Source: Citrobacter amalonaticus
Lineage (GTDB): Bacteria; Pseudomonadota; Gammaproteobacteria; Enterobacterales; Enterobacteriaceae
Direction of reading: 5' to 3'
Assembly (NCBI RefSeq): GCF_018323885.1
Contig: NZ_AP024585.1
Coordinates: 4,402,001-4,466,000 of the forward strand
Length of the DNA stretch: 64,000 nucleotides
The notes beneath the pieces were generated by a model. The model saw only the letters and a program-made list of their open reading frames with translations. It was not told the origin of the DNA and made no database searches. This document shows, piece after piece, positions 51,011-63,337 of the stretch. How positions within the stretch are numbered: the first letter of the stretch is position 1; every line of letters starts with the position of its first letter. The position numbers and the translations under genes were made by a program.

Positions 51011-51541
51011 GTGACAACAATAGTAAGCGTACGCCGTAACGGCCAGGTGGTTATCGCCGGTGATGGTCAGGCCACACTGGGTAACACCGTCATGAAAGGC
51101 AACGTGAAGAAAGTGCGTCGTCTGTACAACGACAAAGTCATTGCTGGCTTTGCGGGCGGTACGGCGGATGCGTTCACGCTGTTCGAACTGTTTGAGCGCA
51201 AGCTGGAAATGCATCAGGGACATCTGGTTAAAGCCGCCGTTGAGCTGGCGAAAGACTGGCGTACCGATCGCATGCTGCGCAAACTTGAAGCGCTGTTGGC
51301 GGTCGCGGATGAAACCGCCTCCCTCATCATCACCGGTAACGGTGACGTCGTGCAGCCGGAAAACGATCTGATTGCCATCGGCTCCGGCGGTCCTTACGCC
51401 CAGGCTGCGGCACGTGCTCTGCTGGAAAACACCGAGCTCGGCGCTCGCGACATTGCTGAAAAAGCGTTGGATATTGCAGGTGATATCTGCATTTACACCA
51501 ACCATTTCCATACCATTGAAGAATTACCGTCTAAAGCGTAA
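51011..51541 (+). CDS. hslV: ATP-dependent protease subunit HslV (ClpQ)
   Basis: HslV forms a double hexameric, proteasome-like peptidase that works with HslU. It has 176 residues from a GTG start. After methionine removal the N-terminal Thr of [23 protein letters not shown] is the nucleophile. [16 protein letters not shown] is a further family stretch. HslU follows nine bases downstream. Confidence 0.97.
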   Translation: MTTIVSVRRNGQVVIAGDGQATLGNTVMKGNVKKVRRLYNDKVIAGFAGGTADAFTLFELFERKLEMHQGHLVKAAVELAKDWRTDRMLRKLEALLAVADETASLIITGNGDVVQPENDLIAIGSGGPYAQAAARALLENTELGARDIAEKALDIAGDICIYTNHFHTIEELPSKA

Positions 51542-51550
51542 GGATCTCCC

Positions 51551-52882
51551 ATGTCTGAAATGACCCCACGCGAAATCGTCAGCGAACTGAACAAGCACAT
51601 CATCGGCCAGGATAACGCCAAGCGTTCCGTGGCGATTGCACTGCGTAACCGCTGGCGCCGCATGCAGCTCGACGAAGAGCTGCGCCATGAAGTTACACCG
51701 AAAAACATTCTGATGATCGGCCCAACCGGTGTCGGTAAAACCGAAATCGCCCGTCGTCTGGCAAAGCTTGCCAACGCGCCGTTCATTAAAGTGGAAGCAA
51801 CAAAATTCACCGAAGTGGGTTATGTCGGTAAAGAAGTCGACTCTATCATCCGCGATCTGACCGATGCCGCCATTAAAATGGTTCGCGTCCAGGCGATCGA
51901 AAAGAACCGCTATCGTGCGGAAGAGATGGCAGAAGAGCGCATTCTTGATGTGCTGATCCCACCGGCGAAAAATAACTGGGGCCAGGCGGAGCAACAGTCT
52001 GAACCGTCCGCTGCGCGTCAGGCGTTCCGTAAAAAACTGCGTGAAGGCCAGCTCGACGATAAAGAAATCGAGATCGATCTTGCCGCCGCACCGATGGGCG
52101 TGGAAATCATGGCGCCTCCGGGAATGGAAGAGATGACCAGCCAACTGCAGTCCATGTTCCAGAACCTGGGTGGACAGAAGCAGAAAGCGCGTAAGCTGAA
52201 AATCAAAGACGCGATGAAGCTGCTGATTGAAGAAGAAGCGGCCAAACTGGTGAACCCGGAAGAGCTGAAACAGGAAGCTATCGACGCCGTTGAGCAGCAT
52301 GGGATCGTATTTATCGACGAAATCGACAAAATCTGTAAGCGCGGCGAATCCTCGGGTCCGGACGTGTCCCGTGAAGGCGTACAGCGCGACCTGCTGCCGC
52401 TGGTTGAAGGCTGCACCGTCTCGACCAAACACGGTATGGTCAAAACCGACCACATTTTGTTTATCGCCTCTGGCGCATTCCAGGTGGCAAAACCGTCCGA
52501 TCTGATCCCGGAACTGCAGGGTCGTCTGCCGATTCGCGTAGAGCTGCAGGCGCTGACTACCAGCGACTTCGAACGTATTCTGACGGAACCTAACGCTTCT
52601 GTTACCGTGCAGTACAAAGCGCTAATGGCGACCGAAGGCGTCAACATTGAGTTTACGGAATCCGGTATCAAGCGTATAGCTGAAGCAGCATGGCAGGTTA
52701 ACGAGACCACCGAAAACATCGGTGCCCGTCGTCTGCACACCGTTCTGGAGCGTCTGATGGAAGATATTTCCTATGATGCGAGCGATTTGAACGGTCAAAG
52801 CATAACAATTGATGCGGATTATGTGAGCAAACATCTGGATGCGCTGGTCGCAGATGAAGATCTGAGCCGTTTTATCCTATAA
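51551..52882 (+). CDS. hslU: HslU (ClpY) unfoldase ATPase of the HslUV protease
   Basis: This AAA+ hexamer unfolds substrates and feeds them to HslV. It has 443 residues. Walker A GPTGVGKT is at residues 57–64 and Walker [14 protein letters not shown] at about 250–262, with an inserted I-domain between (about 110–240). The pore loop is in [12 protein letters not shown] (GYVG, about residue 90). The conserved C-terminus LSRFIL inserts into HslV. It is cotranscribed with hslV and followed by a terminator. Confidence 0.98.
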   Translation: MSEMTPREIVSELNKHIIGQDNAKRSVAIALRNRWRRMQLDEELRHEVTPKNILMIGPTGVGKTEIARRLAKLANAPFIKVEATKFTEVGYVGKEVDSIIRDLTDAAIKMVRVQAIEKNRYRAEEMAEERILDVLIPPAKNNWGQAEQQSEPSAARQAFRKKLREGQLDDKEIEIDLAAAPMGVEIMAPPGMEEMTSQLQSMFQNLGGQKQKARKLKIKDAMKLLIEEEAAKLVNPEELKQEAIDAVEQHGIVFIDEIDKICKRGESSGPDVSREGVQRDLLPLVEGCTVSTKHGMVKTDHILFIASGAFQVAKPSDLIPELQGRLPIRVELQALTTSDFERILTEPNASVTVQYKALMATEGVNIEFTESGIKRIAEAAWQVNETTENIGARRLHTVLERLMEDISYDASDLNGQSITIDADYVSKHLDALVADEDLSRFIL

Positions 52883-52911
52883 TCGCGTTCACTGCATTTT
52901 CATCATTGTTG

Positions 52912-52936
52912 ATGGGGCTGAAAGGCCCCATTTTTA
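52912..52936 (+). terminator. hslVU terminator
   Basis: ATGGGGC (52912–52918) pairs with GCCCCAT (52925–52931), followed by TTTTATT. Confidence 0.9.
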
Positions 52937-52948
52937 TTGGCGCTAAAT

Positions 52949-53878
52949 ATGACTGAACAACAACAAATTAGCCGCTCCCAGGCCTGGCTGGAAAGTTTAC
53001 GACCCAAGACTCTACCGCTCGCCTTCGCGGCGATCATCGTCGGTACTGCCCTGGCATGGTGGCAGGGATATTTTGATCCGCTGGTCGCCTTGCTGGCGCT
53101 CATTACGGCAGGGCTTCTGCAAATCCTGTCAAATCTCGCCAACGACTATGGTGATGCCGTTAAAGGCAGTGATAAGCCGGATCGCATTGGGCCGTTGCGT
53201 GGGATGCAAAAAGGGGTGATCACCCAACAGGAGATGAAGCGCGCGCTGATCATCACCGTGGTACTCATTTGCGTGTCCGGTCTGTCGCTGGTTGCGGTGG
53301 CGTGCCGCACACCGGCGGATTTTGTCGGCTTCCTGGTGCTTGGCGTACTGTCGATCATTGCCGCCATCACCTATACCGTGGGCAATCGTCCTTATGGCTA
53401 TATCGGTCTGGGCGATATTTCCGTGCTGGTCTTCTTTGGCTGGTTGAGCGTGATGGGGAGTTGGTATCTGCAGGCGCATACGCTGATCCCGGCGTTAATC
53501 CTTCCGGCTACCGCCTGCGGTCTGCTGGCCACCGCCGTGCTTAACATCAATAACCTGCGCGATATCAACAGTGACCGGGAAAACGGCAAGAACACGCTGG
53601 TTGTCCGCCTCGGCGCCGTAAATGCCCGTCGTTACCACGCTTGCTTGCTGATAGGCACGCTGATCTGCCTGGCGCTGTTTAACCTGCTTTCGCTGCAAAG
53701 TCCGTGGGGTTGGTTGTTCCTGCTGGCCGCACCGGTACTGGTAAAACAGGCGCGTTACGTGATGCGCCAGATGGAACCAGCAGCGATGCGCCCAATGCTT
53801 GAACGTACGGTAAAAGCCGCGTTGCTGACTAACCTGCTGTTTGTTGTCGGGATTTTCTTAAGTCAGTGGGCAAGATAA
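52949..53878 (+). CDS. menA: 1,4-dihydroxy-2-naphthoate octaprenyltransferase MenA
   Basis: MenA attaches the prenyl chain in menaquinone synthesis. It is an integral membrane UbiA-family enzyme of 309 residues (308 in E. coli) with about eight to nine helices. The Mg-diphosphate motif is in NDYGDAVKGSDKPDR (about residues 70–84) and a second in NNLRDINSDRENGKNTL (about 202–218). The ATG at 52949 was chosen over one 12 bases upstream. It lies directly after the hslVU terminator. Confidence 0.96.
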   Translation: MTEQQQISRSQAWLESLRPKTLPLAFAAIIVGTALAWWQGYFDPLVALLALITAGLLQILSNLANDYGDAVKGSDKPDRIGPLRGMQKGVITQQEMKRALIITVVLICVSGLSLVAVACRTPADFVGFLVLGVLSIIAAITYTVGNRPYGYIGLGDISVLVFFGWLSVMGSWYLQAHTLIPALILPATACGLLATAVLNINNLRDINSDRENGKNTLVVRLGAVNARRYHACLLIGTLICLALFNLLSLQSPWGWLFLLAAPVLVKQARYVMRQMEPAAMRPMLERTVKAALLTNLLFVVGIFLSQWAR

Positions 53879-53970
53879 CTGACAAATATCAATTAACAAT
53901 TGATGATTTTGCCAACAGTACGCATAGCGCGATATACTAAAAATTCTCGCAGCAACTGAACGTTAAGCCT

Positions 53971-54456
53971 ATGAAATACGATACTTCCGAGCTTTGTGAC
54001 ATCTATCAAGAAGATGTCAACGTCGTGGAACCACTGTTCTCTAACTTTGGAGGACGGTCGTCGTTTGGCGGACAAATCGTCACGGTGAAATGTTTCGAGG
54101 ACAACGGGTTGCTGTACGATCTGCTCGAACAAAATGGCCGTGGTCGCATTCTGCTGGTCGATGGCGGCGGTTCTGTCCGTCGTGCGCTGGTCGACGCCGA
54201 ACTGGCGCGTCTGGCTGTACAAAATGAATGGGAAGGTCTGGTCATCTACGGCGCGGTGCGTCAGGTAGACGATCTGGAAGAGCTGGACATCGGCATTCAG
54301 GCGATTGCCGCGATTCCGGTAGGTGCAGCAGGCGAAGGGATTGGGGAAAGCGATGTCCGCGTCAATTTCGGCGGCGTGACCTTCTTCTCCGGCGACCATC
54401 TGTACGCCGATAACACCGGAATCATCCTCTCCGAAGACCCGCTCGATATCGAGTGA
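53971..54456 (+). CDS. rraA: Regulator of ribonuclease E activity RraA
   Basis: RraA forms a trimer that binds the C-terminal part of RNase E and inhibits mRNA decay. It has 161 residues. Family stretches are [21 protein letters not shown] (near residues 28–47), [19 protein letters not shown] and [13 protein letters not shown] YADNTGIIL. Older annotation as a menaquinone methyltransferase (MenG) is not supported. A terminator follows five bases after the stop. Confidence 0.97.
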   Translation: MKYDTSELCDIYQEDVNVVEPLFSNFGGRSSFGGQIVTVKCFEDNGLLYDLLEQNGRGRILLVDGGGSVRRALVDAELARLAVQNEWEGLVIYGAVRQVDDLEELDIGIQAIAAIPVGAAGEGIGESDVRVNFGGVTFFSGDHLYADNTGIILSEDPLDIE

Positions 54457-54460
54457 TCGA

Positions 54461-54487
54461 AAAAGGCACCGTAAGGTGCCTTTTTTA
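54461..54487 (+). terminator. rraA terminator
   Basis: AAAAGGCACC (54461–54470) pairs with GGTGCCTTTT (54475–54484) around GTAA. Confidence 0.92.
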
Positions 54488-54504
54488 TTGGTTATCGCGG
54501 GCTA

Positions 54505-54537
54505 CTGGATGGCGGCTTGCGCCTTATCCGGCCTACA
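54505..54537. repeat. REP element between rraA and zapB
   Basis: GGATGGCGGC with GCCTTATCCGGCC forms the typical REP palindrome. It is 16 bases from an ERIC element. Confidence 0.8.
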
Positions 54538-54552
54538 AGCTACTTGCTCAGG

Positions 54553-54677
54553 AATCCTCTAAAGATTTCGCGTTAGGGCAAGGCGGCAAGCGAATGAATC
54601 CCCAGGAGCGTAGTAAACTACGTGACCGGGGTGAATACGCGCAGCCAACGCCGCCATAACGTGAAAGATGACGAGGA

Positions 54678-54679
<2 letters not shown>
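54553..54679. repeat. ERIC element overlapping the zapB stop codon
   Basis: The element is exactly 127 bp, the canonical ERIC length, with inverted termini AATCCTC (54553–54559) and GAGGATT (54673–54679). The core GAATGAATCCCCAGGAGCG with ACTACGTGACCGGGGTGA matches ERIC. Its end supplies two bases of the zapB TAA stop codon, so zapB transcripts must run into it. Confidence 0.92.
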
Positions 54680-55055
<376 letters not shown>

Positions 55056-55105
55056 TTACAGACATCGACGGCCTAACCCTTAAGTGTTAACGCTTTGGTT
55101 AATGA

Positions 55106-55121
55106 AATGATTCAGCTCACA
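55106..55121. promoter_or_regulatory. Candidate CRP site of glpFKX
   Basis: AATGATTCAGCTCACA matches TGTGA-N6-TCACA at eight of ten key positions, about 190 bases before glpF. CRP control of glpFK is established in E. coli. Confidence 0.65.
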
Positions 55122-55189
55122 CTATTTTTGTATAACAAAACGCGCCTCATGGCGCGAAAACGCTCATTTATTGACGGAGTACACACATT

Positions 55190-55229
55190 TTAAGTTCGAT
55201 ATTTCTCGTTTGTGCTCGTTAACGATAAA
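55190..55229. promoter_or_regulatory. Tandem GlpR operators of glpFKX
   Basis: Two adjacent 20-base sequences, TTAAGTTCGATATTTCTCGT and TTGTGCTCGTTAACGATAAA (boundaries approximate), resemble the GlpR consensus with TTCGNT/ANCGAA-like half-sites. GlpR represses glpFKX in the absence of glycerol-3-phosphate. Confidence 0.6.
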
Positions 55230-55310
55230 TTAACAGTGTGCCTACAGGGCATCGCGGACGTCAGTGACCTCCTCGCATACAATAAACATTAAACTCTTCA
55301 GGATCCGATT

Positions 55311-57686
<2,376 letters not shown>

Positions 57687-57693
57687 TCGCGAA

Positions 57694-57732
57694 TTGCCGG
57701 ATAACGATGCGAAAGCGTCTTATCCGGCCTAC
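57694..57732. repeat. REP element between glpK and glpX
   Basis: TTGCCGGATAACGATGCG and CGTCTTATCCGGC form an imperfect palindrome of the REP type just after glpK. Confidence 0.82.
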
Positions 57733-57844
57733 GGATGAGATTACGGTGCGGGGACAACCCCGCACACTCACCCTCTGATATCAATAATTTCCCCCTCTCC
57801 CCTGTGCTACACTTCGCGCCATTCCTTTCTGCTACGAGTTTGCT

Positions 57845-58855
57845 ATGAGACGAGAACTTGCCATCGAATTTTCCCGCGTAACCGAAGCGGCGGCGCTGGC
57901 TGGCTACAAATGGTTAGGACGCGGTGACAAAAACACCGCCGACGGCGCGGCCGTTAACGCCATGCGCATAATGCTAAACCAGGTCAACATTGACGGGACC
58001 ATCGTGATCGGGGAAGGCGAGATCGACGAAGCGCCGATGCTCTACATCGGTGAGAAAGTCGGTACCGGTCGCGGCGACGCGGTGGATATTGCCGTCGACC
58101 CCATTGAAGGCACACGAATGACGGCGATGGGCCAGGCCAACGCGTTGGCCGTTCTGGCCGTGGGTGACAAGGGTTGCTTCCTGAACGCACCTGACATGTA
58201 TATGGAAAAGCTGATTGTCGGACCGGGCGCAAAAGGCAGCATCGATCTCAATCTGCCGCTGGAAGAGAACCTGCGCAATGTCGCCAACGCGCTGGGCAAA
58301 CCGCTGAGCGAACTGACGGTGACGATTCTGGCGAAACCGCGTCATGATGACGTGATCGCAGAGATGGCGAAGCTTGGCGTGCGCGTATTCGCGATTCCTG
58401 ATGGCGATGTTGCCGCGTCCATTCTGACCTGCATGCCGGACAGCGAAGTGGATGTGCTGTACGGGATTGGCGGTGCACCGGAAGGCGTGGTGTCCGCCGC
58501 GGTGATCCGCGCACTGGATGGTGACATGCAGGGTCGTCTGCTGGCACGTCATGATGTCAAAGGCGACAGCGAAGAGAACCGTCGCATTGGCGAACAAGAG
58601 CTGGCACGCTGCCAGGCAATGGGCATCGAGGCGGGTAAAGCGCTGCGTCTGGATGAAATGGCGCGCAGCGATAATGTTATTTTCTCCGCAACCGGCATCA
58701 CCAAAGGCGATCTGCTGGAAGGGATCAGCCGTAAAGGTAATATCGCGACCACCGAAACGCTGCTGATCCGCGGTAAGTCACGCACCATCCGCCGTATTCA
58801 GTCGATCCACTATCTCGACCGTAAAGACCCGGACGTGCAGGCGCACATCCTGTAA
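57845..58855 (+). CDS. glpX: Class II fructose-1,6-bisphosphatase GlpX
   Basis: GlpX hydrolyses fructose-1,6-bisphosphate in gluconeogenesis from glycerol. It has 336 residues. Metal and substrate motifs are VIGEGEIDEAPMLYIGE (about residues 55–71), DIAVDPIEGT (about 81–90), and GIGGAPEGVVSAAVIR (about 206–221). It is the distal gene of the glp operon in E. coli. Here 158 bases and a REP element separate it from glpK, so it may also have its own promoter. Confidence 0.97.
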   Translation: MRRELAIEFSRVTEAAALAGYKWLGRGDKNTADGAAVNAMRIMLNQVNIDGTIVIGEGEIDEAPMLYIGEKVGTGRGDAVDIAVDPIEGTRMTAMGQANALAVLAVGDKGCFLNAPDMYMEKLIVGPGAKGSIDLNLPLEENLRNVANALGKPLSELTVTILAKPRHDDVIAEMAKLGVRVFAIPDGDVAASILTCMPDSEVDVLYGIGGAPEGVVSAAVIRALDGDMQGRLLARHDVKGDSEENRRIGEQELARCQAMGIEAGKALRLDEMARSDNVIFSATGITKGDLLEGISRKGNIATTETLLIRGKSRTIRRIQSIHYLDRKDPDVQAHIL

Positions 58856-58863
58856 CTGATTTG

Positions 58864-58918
58864 TTCGTTCGAGCCTTCCAGCCCCTCCGGGCTGGAAATC
58901 TTTCCGCCAACGAACGAA
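58864..58918 (+). terminator. glpX terminator inside a larger inverted repeat
   Basis: The inner stem TTCCAGCCC (58876–58884)/GGGCTGGAA (58889–58897) is a terminator-like hairpin followed by ATCTTT. It is enclosed by a second perfect repeat TTCGTTCG (58864–58871)/CGAACGAA (58911–58918) that could fold into an outer stem. Confidence 0.75.
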
Positions 58919-58951
58919 GATAAGGGAACGAGACCCGTACAGGAGAAAACC

Positions 58952-59698
58952 ATGGCAGATTGGGTAACAGGCAAAGTCACAAAGGTACAGAACTGGACTG
59001 ATGCTCTGTTTAGTCTGACCGTTCACGCCCCCGTTCATCCCTTCACCGCAGGTCAATTTACCAAACTCGGTCTTGAGATTGACGGCGAGCGCGTCCAGCG
59101 TGCCTACTCGTATGTGAATGCCCCTGACAATCCCGATCTGGAGTTTTACCTGGTCACCGTGCCTGACGGTAAGCTAAGCCCACGTCTGGCGGCACTCAAG
59201 CCCGGCGACGAAGTACAGGTAGTGAGCGAAGCCGCCGGTTTCTTTGTGCTTGACGAAGTACCGGACTGTGACACGTTATGGATGCTGGCAACGGGCACCG
59301 CCATTGGTCCCTATTTATCGATTCTGCAACTGGGTAACGATCTCGAACGTTTCAAAAATCTGGTACTGGTCCACGCCGCACGATACGCCGCCGATTTAAG
59401 CTACCTGCCGCTGATGCAGGCGCTGCAAAAGCGCTACGAAGGCAAACTGCGGATCCAGACGGTGGTGAGCCGGGAGACCGTCGCGGGTTCACTGACCGGC
59501 CGCATTCCGGCATTGATTGAAAGTGGCGAACTGGAAAAAGCGGTAGGCTTACCGATGGATAAAGAGACCAGCCATGTGATGCTGTGTGGAAATCCGCAAA
59601 TGGTTCGCGACACACAGCAGTTGCTGAAAGAGACCCGGCAGATGACGAAACACCTTCGTCGCCGGCCAGGCCATATGACCGCCGAGCATTACTGGTAA
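58952..59698 (+). CDS. fpr: Ferredoxin/flavodoxin–NADP+ reductase Fpr
   Basis: Fpr passes electrons from NADPH to flavodoxin or ferredoxin for radical-SAM and glycyl-radical systems, methionine synthase and biotin synthase. It has 248 residues. The FAD site is RAYSYVNAPD (about residues 50–59), the NADP site GTAIGPYLSILQLG (about 112–125), and the chain ends in Trp (HYW) as in the bacterial subclass II. SoxRS control is known in E. coli. I did not identify a clear SoxS box. Confidence 0.97.
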   Translation: MADWVTGKVTKVQNWTDALFSLTVHAPVHPFTAGQFTKLGLEIDGERVQRAYSYVNAPDNPDLEFYLVTVPDGKLSPRLAALKPGDEVQVVSEAAGFFVLDEVPDCDTLWMLATGTAIGPYLSILQLGNDLERFKNLVLVHAARYAADLSYLPLMQALQKRYEGKLRIQTVVSRETVAGSLTGRIPALIESGELEKAVGLPMDKETSHVMLCGNPQMVRDTQQLLKETRQMTKHLRRRPGHMTAEHYW

Positions 59699-59704
59699 TA
59701 CGGT

Positions 59705-60133
59705 TCAGGGCGCTGATTTAAACGCGACATCCTGCGTGTCTTTACCGTATTTATTTTCGCCCTGGGTGCCAACAAACGCCCCCAGGTCGATAAGAGTCAT
59801 GATGAGGATAAGCGTCGGCGCAAACCGTCCGACCACCCATTGCCACATCCCCGGCAGAATAGCCCAGTTACCGGCTAACAGCATCCAGGCAAGAATAATC
59901 AATAACGCCCACAGCCCCGAACGCCCACGATCGTGCAGACGTTTCACCGTAACCGCTGCCGTCGGCCAGAGCAGACACACCAGGGCAAAGGGAGCAATCT
60001 GATCGGGAAGTAATTTTTGACTCTCGAGCGAAAACAGAACCACCATGCTGACAATCCACAGCGCAATCCAGATCCAGAAATCACGGCGTCCAATACGCCC
60101 TTTAAATGAGAATAACCACTGCTGTAGGGTCAT
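59705..60133 (-). CDS. yiiR: DUF805 inner membrane protein YiiR
   Basis: This 142-residue protein has four hydrophobic helices (about residues 19–40, 45–65, 78–98 and 102–122) and the DUF805 N-terminal signature FKGRIGRRDFWIW plus VKRLHDRGRSG. Its function is unknown. It ends six bases after convergent fpr. Confidence 0.9.
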   Translation of the reverse strand: MTLQQWLFSFKGRIGRRDFWIWIALWIVSMVVLFSLESQKLLPDQIAPFALVCLLWPTAAVTVKRLHDRGRSGLWALLIILAWMLLAGNWAILPGMWQWVVGRFAPTLILIMTLIDLGAFVGTQGENKYGKDTQDVAFKSAP

Positions 60134-60233
60134 GTCTGTTCCTTTAAAATGACTATCTTCGACAGTTTACCCTTTTGACAAGCCAGACGGTTATCGTTTT
60201 AATCGTGGACAGTCATAACGAAAGGTAAGATTG

Positions 60234-60830
60234 ATGAAGCCAGGATGTTCACTGTTTTTATTATTGTTTTCTGCGATGCTCTCCAGCCCTCCGGCGCTGG
60301 CGGCTGAGCCATTGGCGGCCACCACCGCACCGTATTTACTCGCCGGTGCCCCCACGTTTGACCTTTCGATCAGCCAGTTTCGCGAAAACTTTAATACGCA
60401 AAATCCGAAGCTTACCTTAAATGAATTCCGCGCCATCGACAGTAGTCGCGACAAAGCCAACCTCACCCGTGCGGCCAGCAAAATAAATGAAAACCTGTAC
60501 GCCTCGACCGCTCTTGAGCGCGGAACGCTGAAGATTAAGAGCATGCAGATAACCTGGCTGCCGATTCAGGGGCCGGAACAGAAAGCGGCGAAAGCCAAAG
60601 CGCAGGAATATATGGCGGCAGTGATCCGCACGGTCGCCCCCTTATTGACCAAAGAGCAGAGCCAGAAAAAGCTGCAAAAGCTGCTTACGTCGGGCAAAAA
60701 TAAGCGCTATTACGCGGAGACCGAAGGCGCAATTCGCTATGTTGTCGCAGATAACGGCGAAAAGGGGCTGACCTTCGCGGTTGAACCGATTAAGCTGGCG
60801 TTATCTGAAAATCTGGACGGGCCCAATTGA
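60234..60830 (+). CDS. yiiQ: DUF1454 periplasmic protein YiiQ
   Basis: This 198-residue protein starts with a signal peptide (MKPGCSLFLLLFSAMLSSPPALA, cleavage at about residue 23). The mature part (APYLLAGAPTFDLSISQFRENFN, ALERGTLKIKSMQITWLPIQGPEQKAA) matches YiiQ, of unknown function. The ATG at 60234 is preferred over a TTG three bases earlier. It precedes tpiA by 112 bases on the same strand. Confidence 0.92.
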   Translation: MKPGCSLFLLLFSAMLSSPPALAAEPLAATTAPYLLAGAPTFDLSISQFRENFNTQNPKLTLNEFRAIDSSRDKANLTRAASKINENLYASTALERGTLKIKSMQITWLPIQGPEQKAAKAKAQEYMAAVIRTVAPLLTKEQSQKKLQKLLTSGKNKRYYAETEGAIRYVVADNGEKGLTFAVEPIKLALSENLDGPN

Positions 60831-60942
60831 TGATAAAAAGCAAAGCCTTTCCGGGGAGTGATCTCTATACTGTTTCACAGACCATGCTGCCCTGCGGGGC
60901 GGCCATCTTCCTTAATTCGCTGACAAAGCGTGGAGAATAGAA

Positions 60943-61710
60943 ATGCGACATCCTTTAGTGATGGGTAACTGGAAACTGAACGGCAGCCGCCACATGGTAA
61001 ACGAACTGATTGCTAACCTGCGTAAAGAGCTGGCTGGCGTCGCTGGCTGTGCGGTAGCGATCGCACCGCCAGAAATGTATATCGATCTGGCAAAACATGC
61101 TGCGGCCGGTAGCCACATCCTCCTGGGCGCACAGAACGTTGACCTGAACCTGTCCGGCGCATTTACCGGTGAAACAAGTGCTGAAATGCTGAAAGACATC
61201 GGCGCACAGTACATCATCATCGGCCACTCTGAGCGTCGTACTTACCACAAAGAGTCTGACGAACTGATCGCGAAAAAATTCGCTGTGCTGAAAGAGCAGG
61301 GTCTGACTCCCGTTCTGTGCATCGGTGAAACCGAAGCTGAAAACGAAGCGGGCAAAACAGAAGAAGTGTGCGCACGTCAGATCGACGCCGTTCTGAAAAC
61401 ACAGGGTGCTGCGGCATTCGAAGGCGTAGTTATCGCTTACGAACCGGTTTGGGCAATCGGCACCGGCAAATCCGCAACGCCAGCGCAGGCACAGGCTGTT
61501 CACAAATTTATCCGTGATCATATTGCCAAAGCGGACGCGAAAATTGCTGAGCAGGTCATCATCCAGTACGGCGGTTCCGTAAACGCAGCTAACGCGGCAG
61601 AACTGTTCACTCAGCCGGATATCGACGGCGCGCTGGTTGGCGGTGCTTCTCTGAAAGCTGACGCTTTCGCCGTGATCGTAAAAGCAGCTGAAGCAGCAAA
61701 ACAAGCTTAA
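60943..61710 (+). CDS. tpiA: Triose-phosphate isomerase TpiA
   Basis: TpiA interconverts dihydroxyacetone phosphate and glyceraldehyde-3-phosphate. It has 255 residues. Active-site residues are Lys11 (GNWKLNG), His95 (IGHSERR) and Glu167 ([20 protein letters not shown]), and the phosphate loop is in [10 protein letters not shown]. Codon use looks highly biased, as expected for a highly expressed glycolytic gene. Confidence 0.99.
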   Translation: MRHPLVMGNWKLNGSRHMVNELIANLRKELAGVAGCAVAIAPPEMYIDLAKHAAAGSHILLGAQNVDLNLSGAFTGETSAEMLKDIGAQYIIIGHSERRTYHKESDELIAKKFAVLKEQGLTPVLCIGETEAENEAGKTEEVCARQIDAVLKTQGAAAFEGVVIAYEPVWAIGTGKSATPAQAQAVHKFIRDHIAKADAKIAEQVIIQYGGSVNAANAAELFTQPDIDGALVGGASLKADAFAVIVKAAEAAKQA

Positions 61711-61717
61711 GTTGTGT

Positions 61718-61742
61718 AGTCGGGGGGACCTCTCCCCCGACT
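61718..61742. terminator. Hairpin between tpiA and the anion transporter gene
   Basis: AGTCGGGGG (61718–61726) pairs with CCCCCGACT (61734–61742). No U run follows on the plus strand, and on the minus strand the following bases are ACACAAC. A terminator or 3'-stabiliser for the two convergent genes is likely. Confidence 0.65.
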
Positions 61743-61752
61743 TATCCCCGTA

Positions 61753-63225
61753 TTACCAGTATCCCAGCCAGTGCCACCAGAAAGCCCCTGTCACCGCCCA
61801 GATAGTCAGGTTTACCACACTCATCACCAGCCCCGTCTTCCACCATTCCGCCAGAGTGGCATAGCCAGAGCCAAAAATGATCGGCGCAGTGCCCGTACCG
61901 TAGTGGGTGAGCGACATCATCAGCGAAGAGGAGAAACCGAGCATCAGCCCCAGCAGGGCCGGTGGCGCGCCCAGACCTAACCCCGCGATGAAGAAGGCGG
62001 AGAACATGGCCGTGATATGCGCCGTGGTGCTGGCGAAAAAGTAATGAGAGTAGACGTAAAGCAGGATCAACAGCAGTGTCGCAATACCCCAGTGGACGCC
62101 AAGGTGATTGATTGCCGTCCCCACACTGGTCGCAAGCCAGCCGACCAGTCCCAGTTTGCTGAGGAAATCCGCCATCATCACCAGCGCGGCAAACCAGACA
62201 ATGGTATCCCAGGCACCGCGGCACTTAAGGATGTCCTCCCAGTGTAATACCCCCGTCAGCAACAGAATCGATAAACCGATCAGCGCCGCACTGGTGGGGT
62301 TAACGGTCCAGCCGCTGCCCATGATCATCGCGGGAACGCCAGCCCACAGGCAGAGCAGCAAAATGAACACCGCCAGCGTGATTTTTTCCGCCAGCGACAG
62401 TGGGCCGAGAAGATCCAGCTTTTGCCGGGCGAACTGCGGCGCATTGGGTGTGCGGGTAATGGCGGGTGGATAGAGCCACCAGATGACGATGGGCATCACA
62501 ATCAGCGAAACGACCGCCGGAAGAAGCGCCGCAATGGCCCACATCCCCCAGGTCATATTCAGTACCCCATCCGTTCCCTGGGACAAAAAGGTGACAATGA
62601 GGGGGTTAGGGGCGGTTGCGGTGATGAACATCGCTGAACTGATCGGGTTAATGTTGTAATTCACCAGCGCCAGATAGCGCCCCGTTGAGCCATTTTCGCT
62701 ATTGCCGGGCTGCGATCCAAGGCTGTCGGCAATGGCGCGCATCACCGGGTGAATAATGCCGCCGCCGCGTGCCGTGTTACTTGGGGTGACGGGGGCAATC
62801 AGCGTTTCCGCGAGGGTTAATGCCCACGCGATACCTAAGGTTCGCTTACCAAACAACGCAATAAATCCGTAGCCGATACGCGCCCCAAGTCCTGTTTTCA
62901 GCAAGCTTTGCGACAGCATGATCGATAAACCGATCAGCCAAATCAGTTGGTTGGAAAAGCCACTCAGCGCATCGTTAAGCGCTGCCGCAGGCTTACCGGG
63001 ATTCGTCACACCGGTCATCGCCACCAGCATGATCGCCACAACAGCAATCGCTCCGATAGGCATCGCTTTGCCGATAATGGCCGCAATCGTACCGATAAAC
63101 AGCGCCAGCAGATGCCATGCCTGTGGCGTCACGTCCGCAGGACAAGGGATGATAAACCAGATGGTCAGTGTGATAACCATCGAGATGATGGCGGGCCAAC
63201 CGCGAATGGGGGTCAATCTATCCAT
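61753..63225 (-). CDS. DASS-family (SLC13/CitT-type) anion transporter
   Basis: This 490-residue inner-membrane protein has about twelve to fourteen helices. The two substrate and cation motifs of the divalent-anion:sodium symporter family are visible as TPSNTARGGG (about residues 147–156) and FASTTAHITAMF (about 405–416). The relatives CitT and TtdT exchange citrate or tartrate for succinate. The SNT motif makes a di- or tricarboxylate plausible, but the substrate is not named by sequence. The gene occupies the position next to tpiA held by cdh in E. coli K-12. Confidence 0.9.
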   Translation of the reverse strand: MDRLTPIRGWPAIISMVITLTIWFIIPCPADVTPQAWHLLALFIGTIAAIIGKAMPIGAIAVVAIMLVAMTGVTNPGKPAAALNDALSGFSNQLIWLIGLSIMLSQSLLKTGLGARIGYGFIALFGKRTLGIAWALTLAETLIAPVTPSNTARGGGIIHPVMRAIADSLGSQPGNSENGSTGRYLALVNYNINPISSAMFITATAPNPLIVTFLSQGTDGVLNMTWGMWAIAALLPAVVSLIVMPIVIWWLYPPAITRTPNAPQFARQKLDLLGPLSLAEKITLAVFILLLCLWAGVPAMIMGSGWTVNPTSAALIGLSILLLTGVLHWEDILKCRGAWDTIVWFAALVMMADFLSKLGLVGWLATSVGTAINHLGVHWGIATLLLILLYVYSHYFFASTTAHITAMFSAFFIAGLGLGAPPALLGLMLGFSSSLMMSLTHYGTGTAPIIFGSGYATLAEWWKTGLVMSVVNLTIWAVTGAFWWHWLGYW

Positions 63226-63337
63226 GGTTCAATCCTTGAGTATCCTGCGCATAAGTATGCGTTTCAGTATTAACCGTCATTCGTGCAGGTAAAACTCACC
63301 ACCCTCTCACAAAACTAAAATAATCAGGCAATTAACA

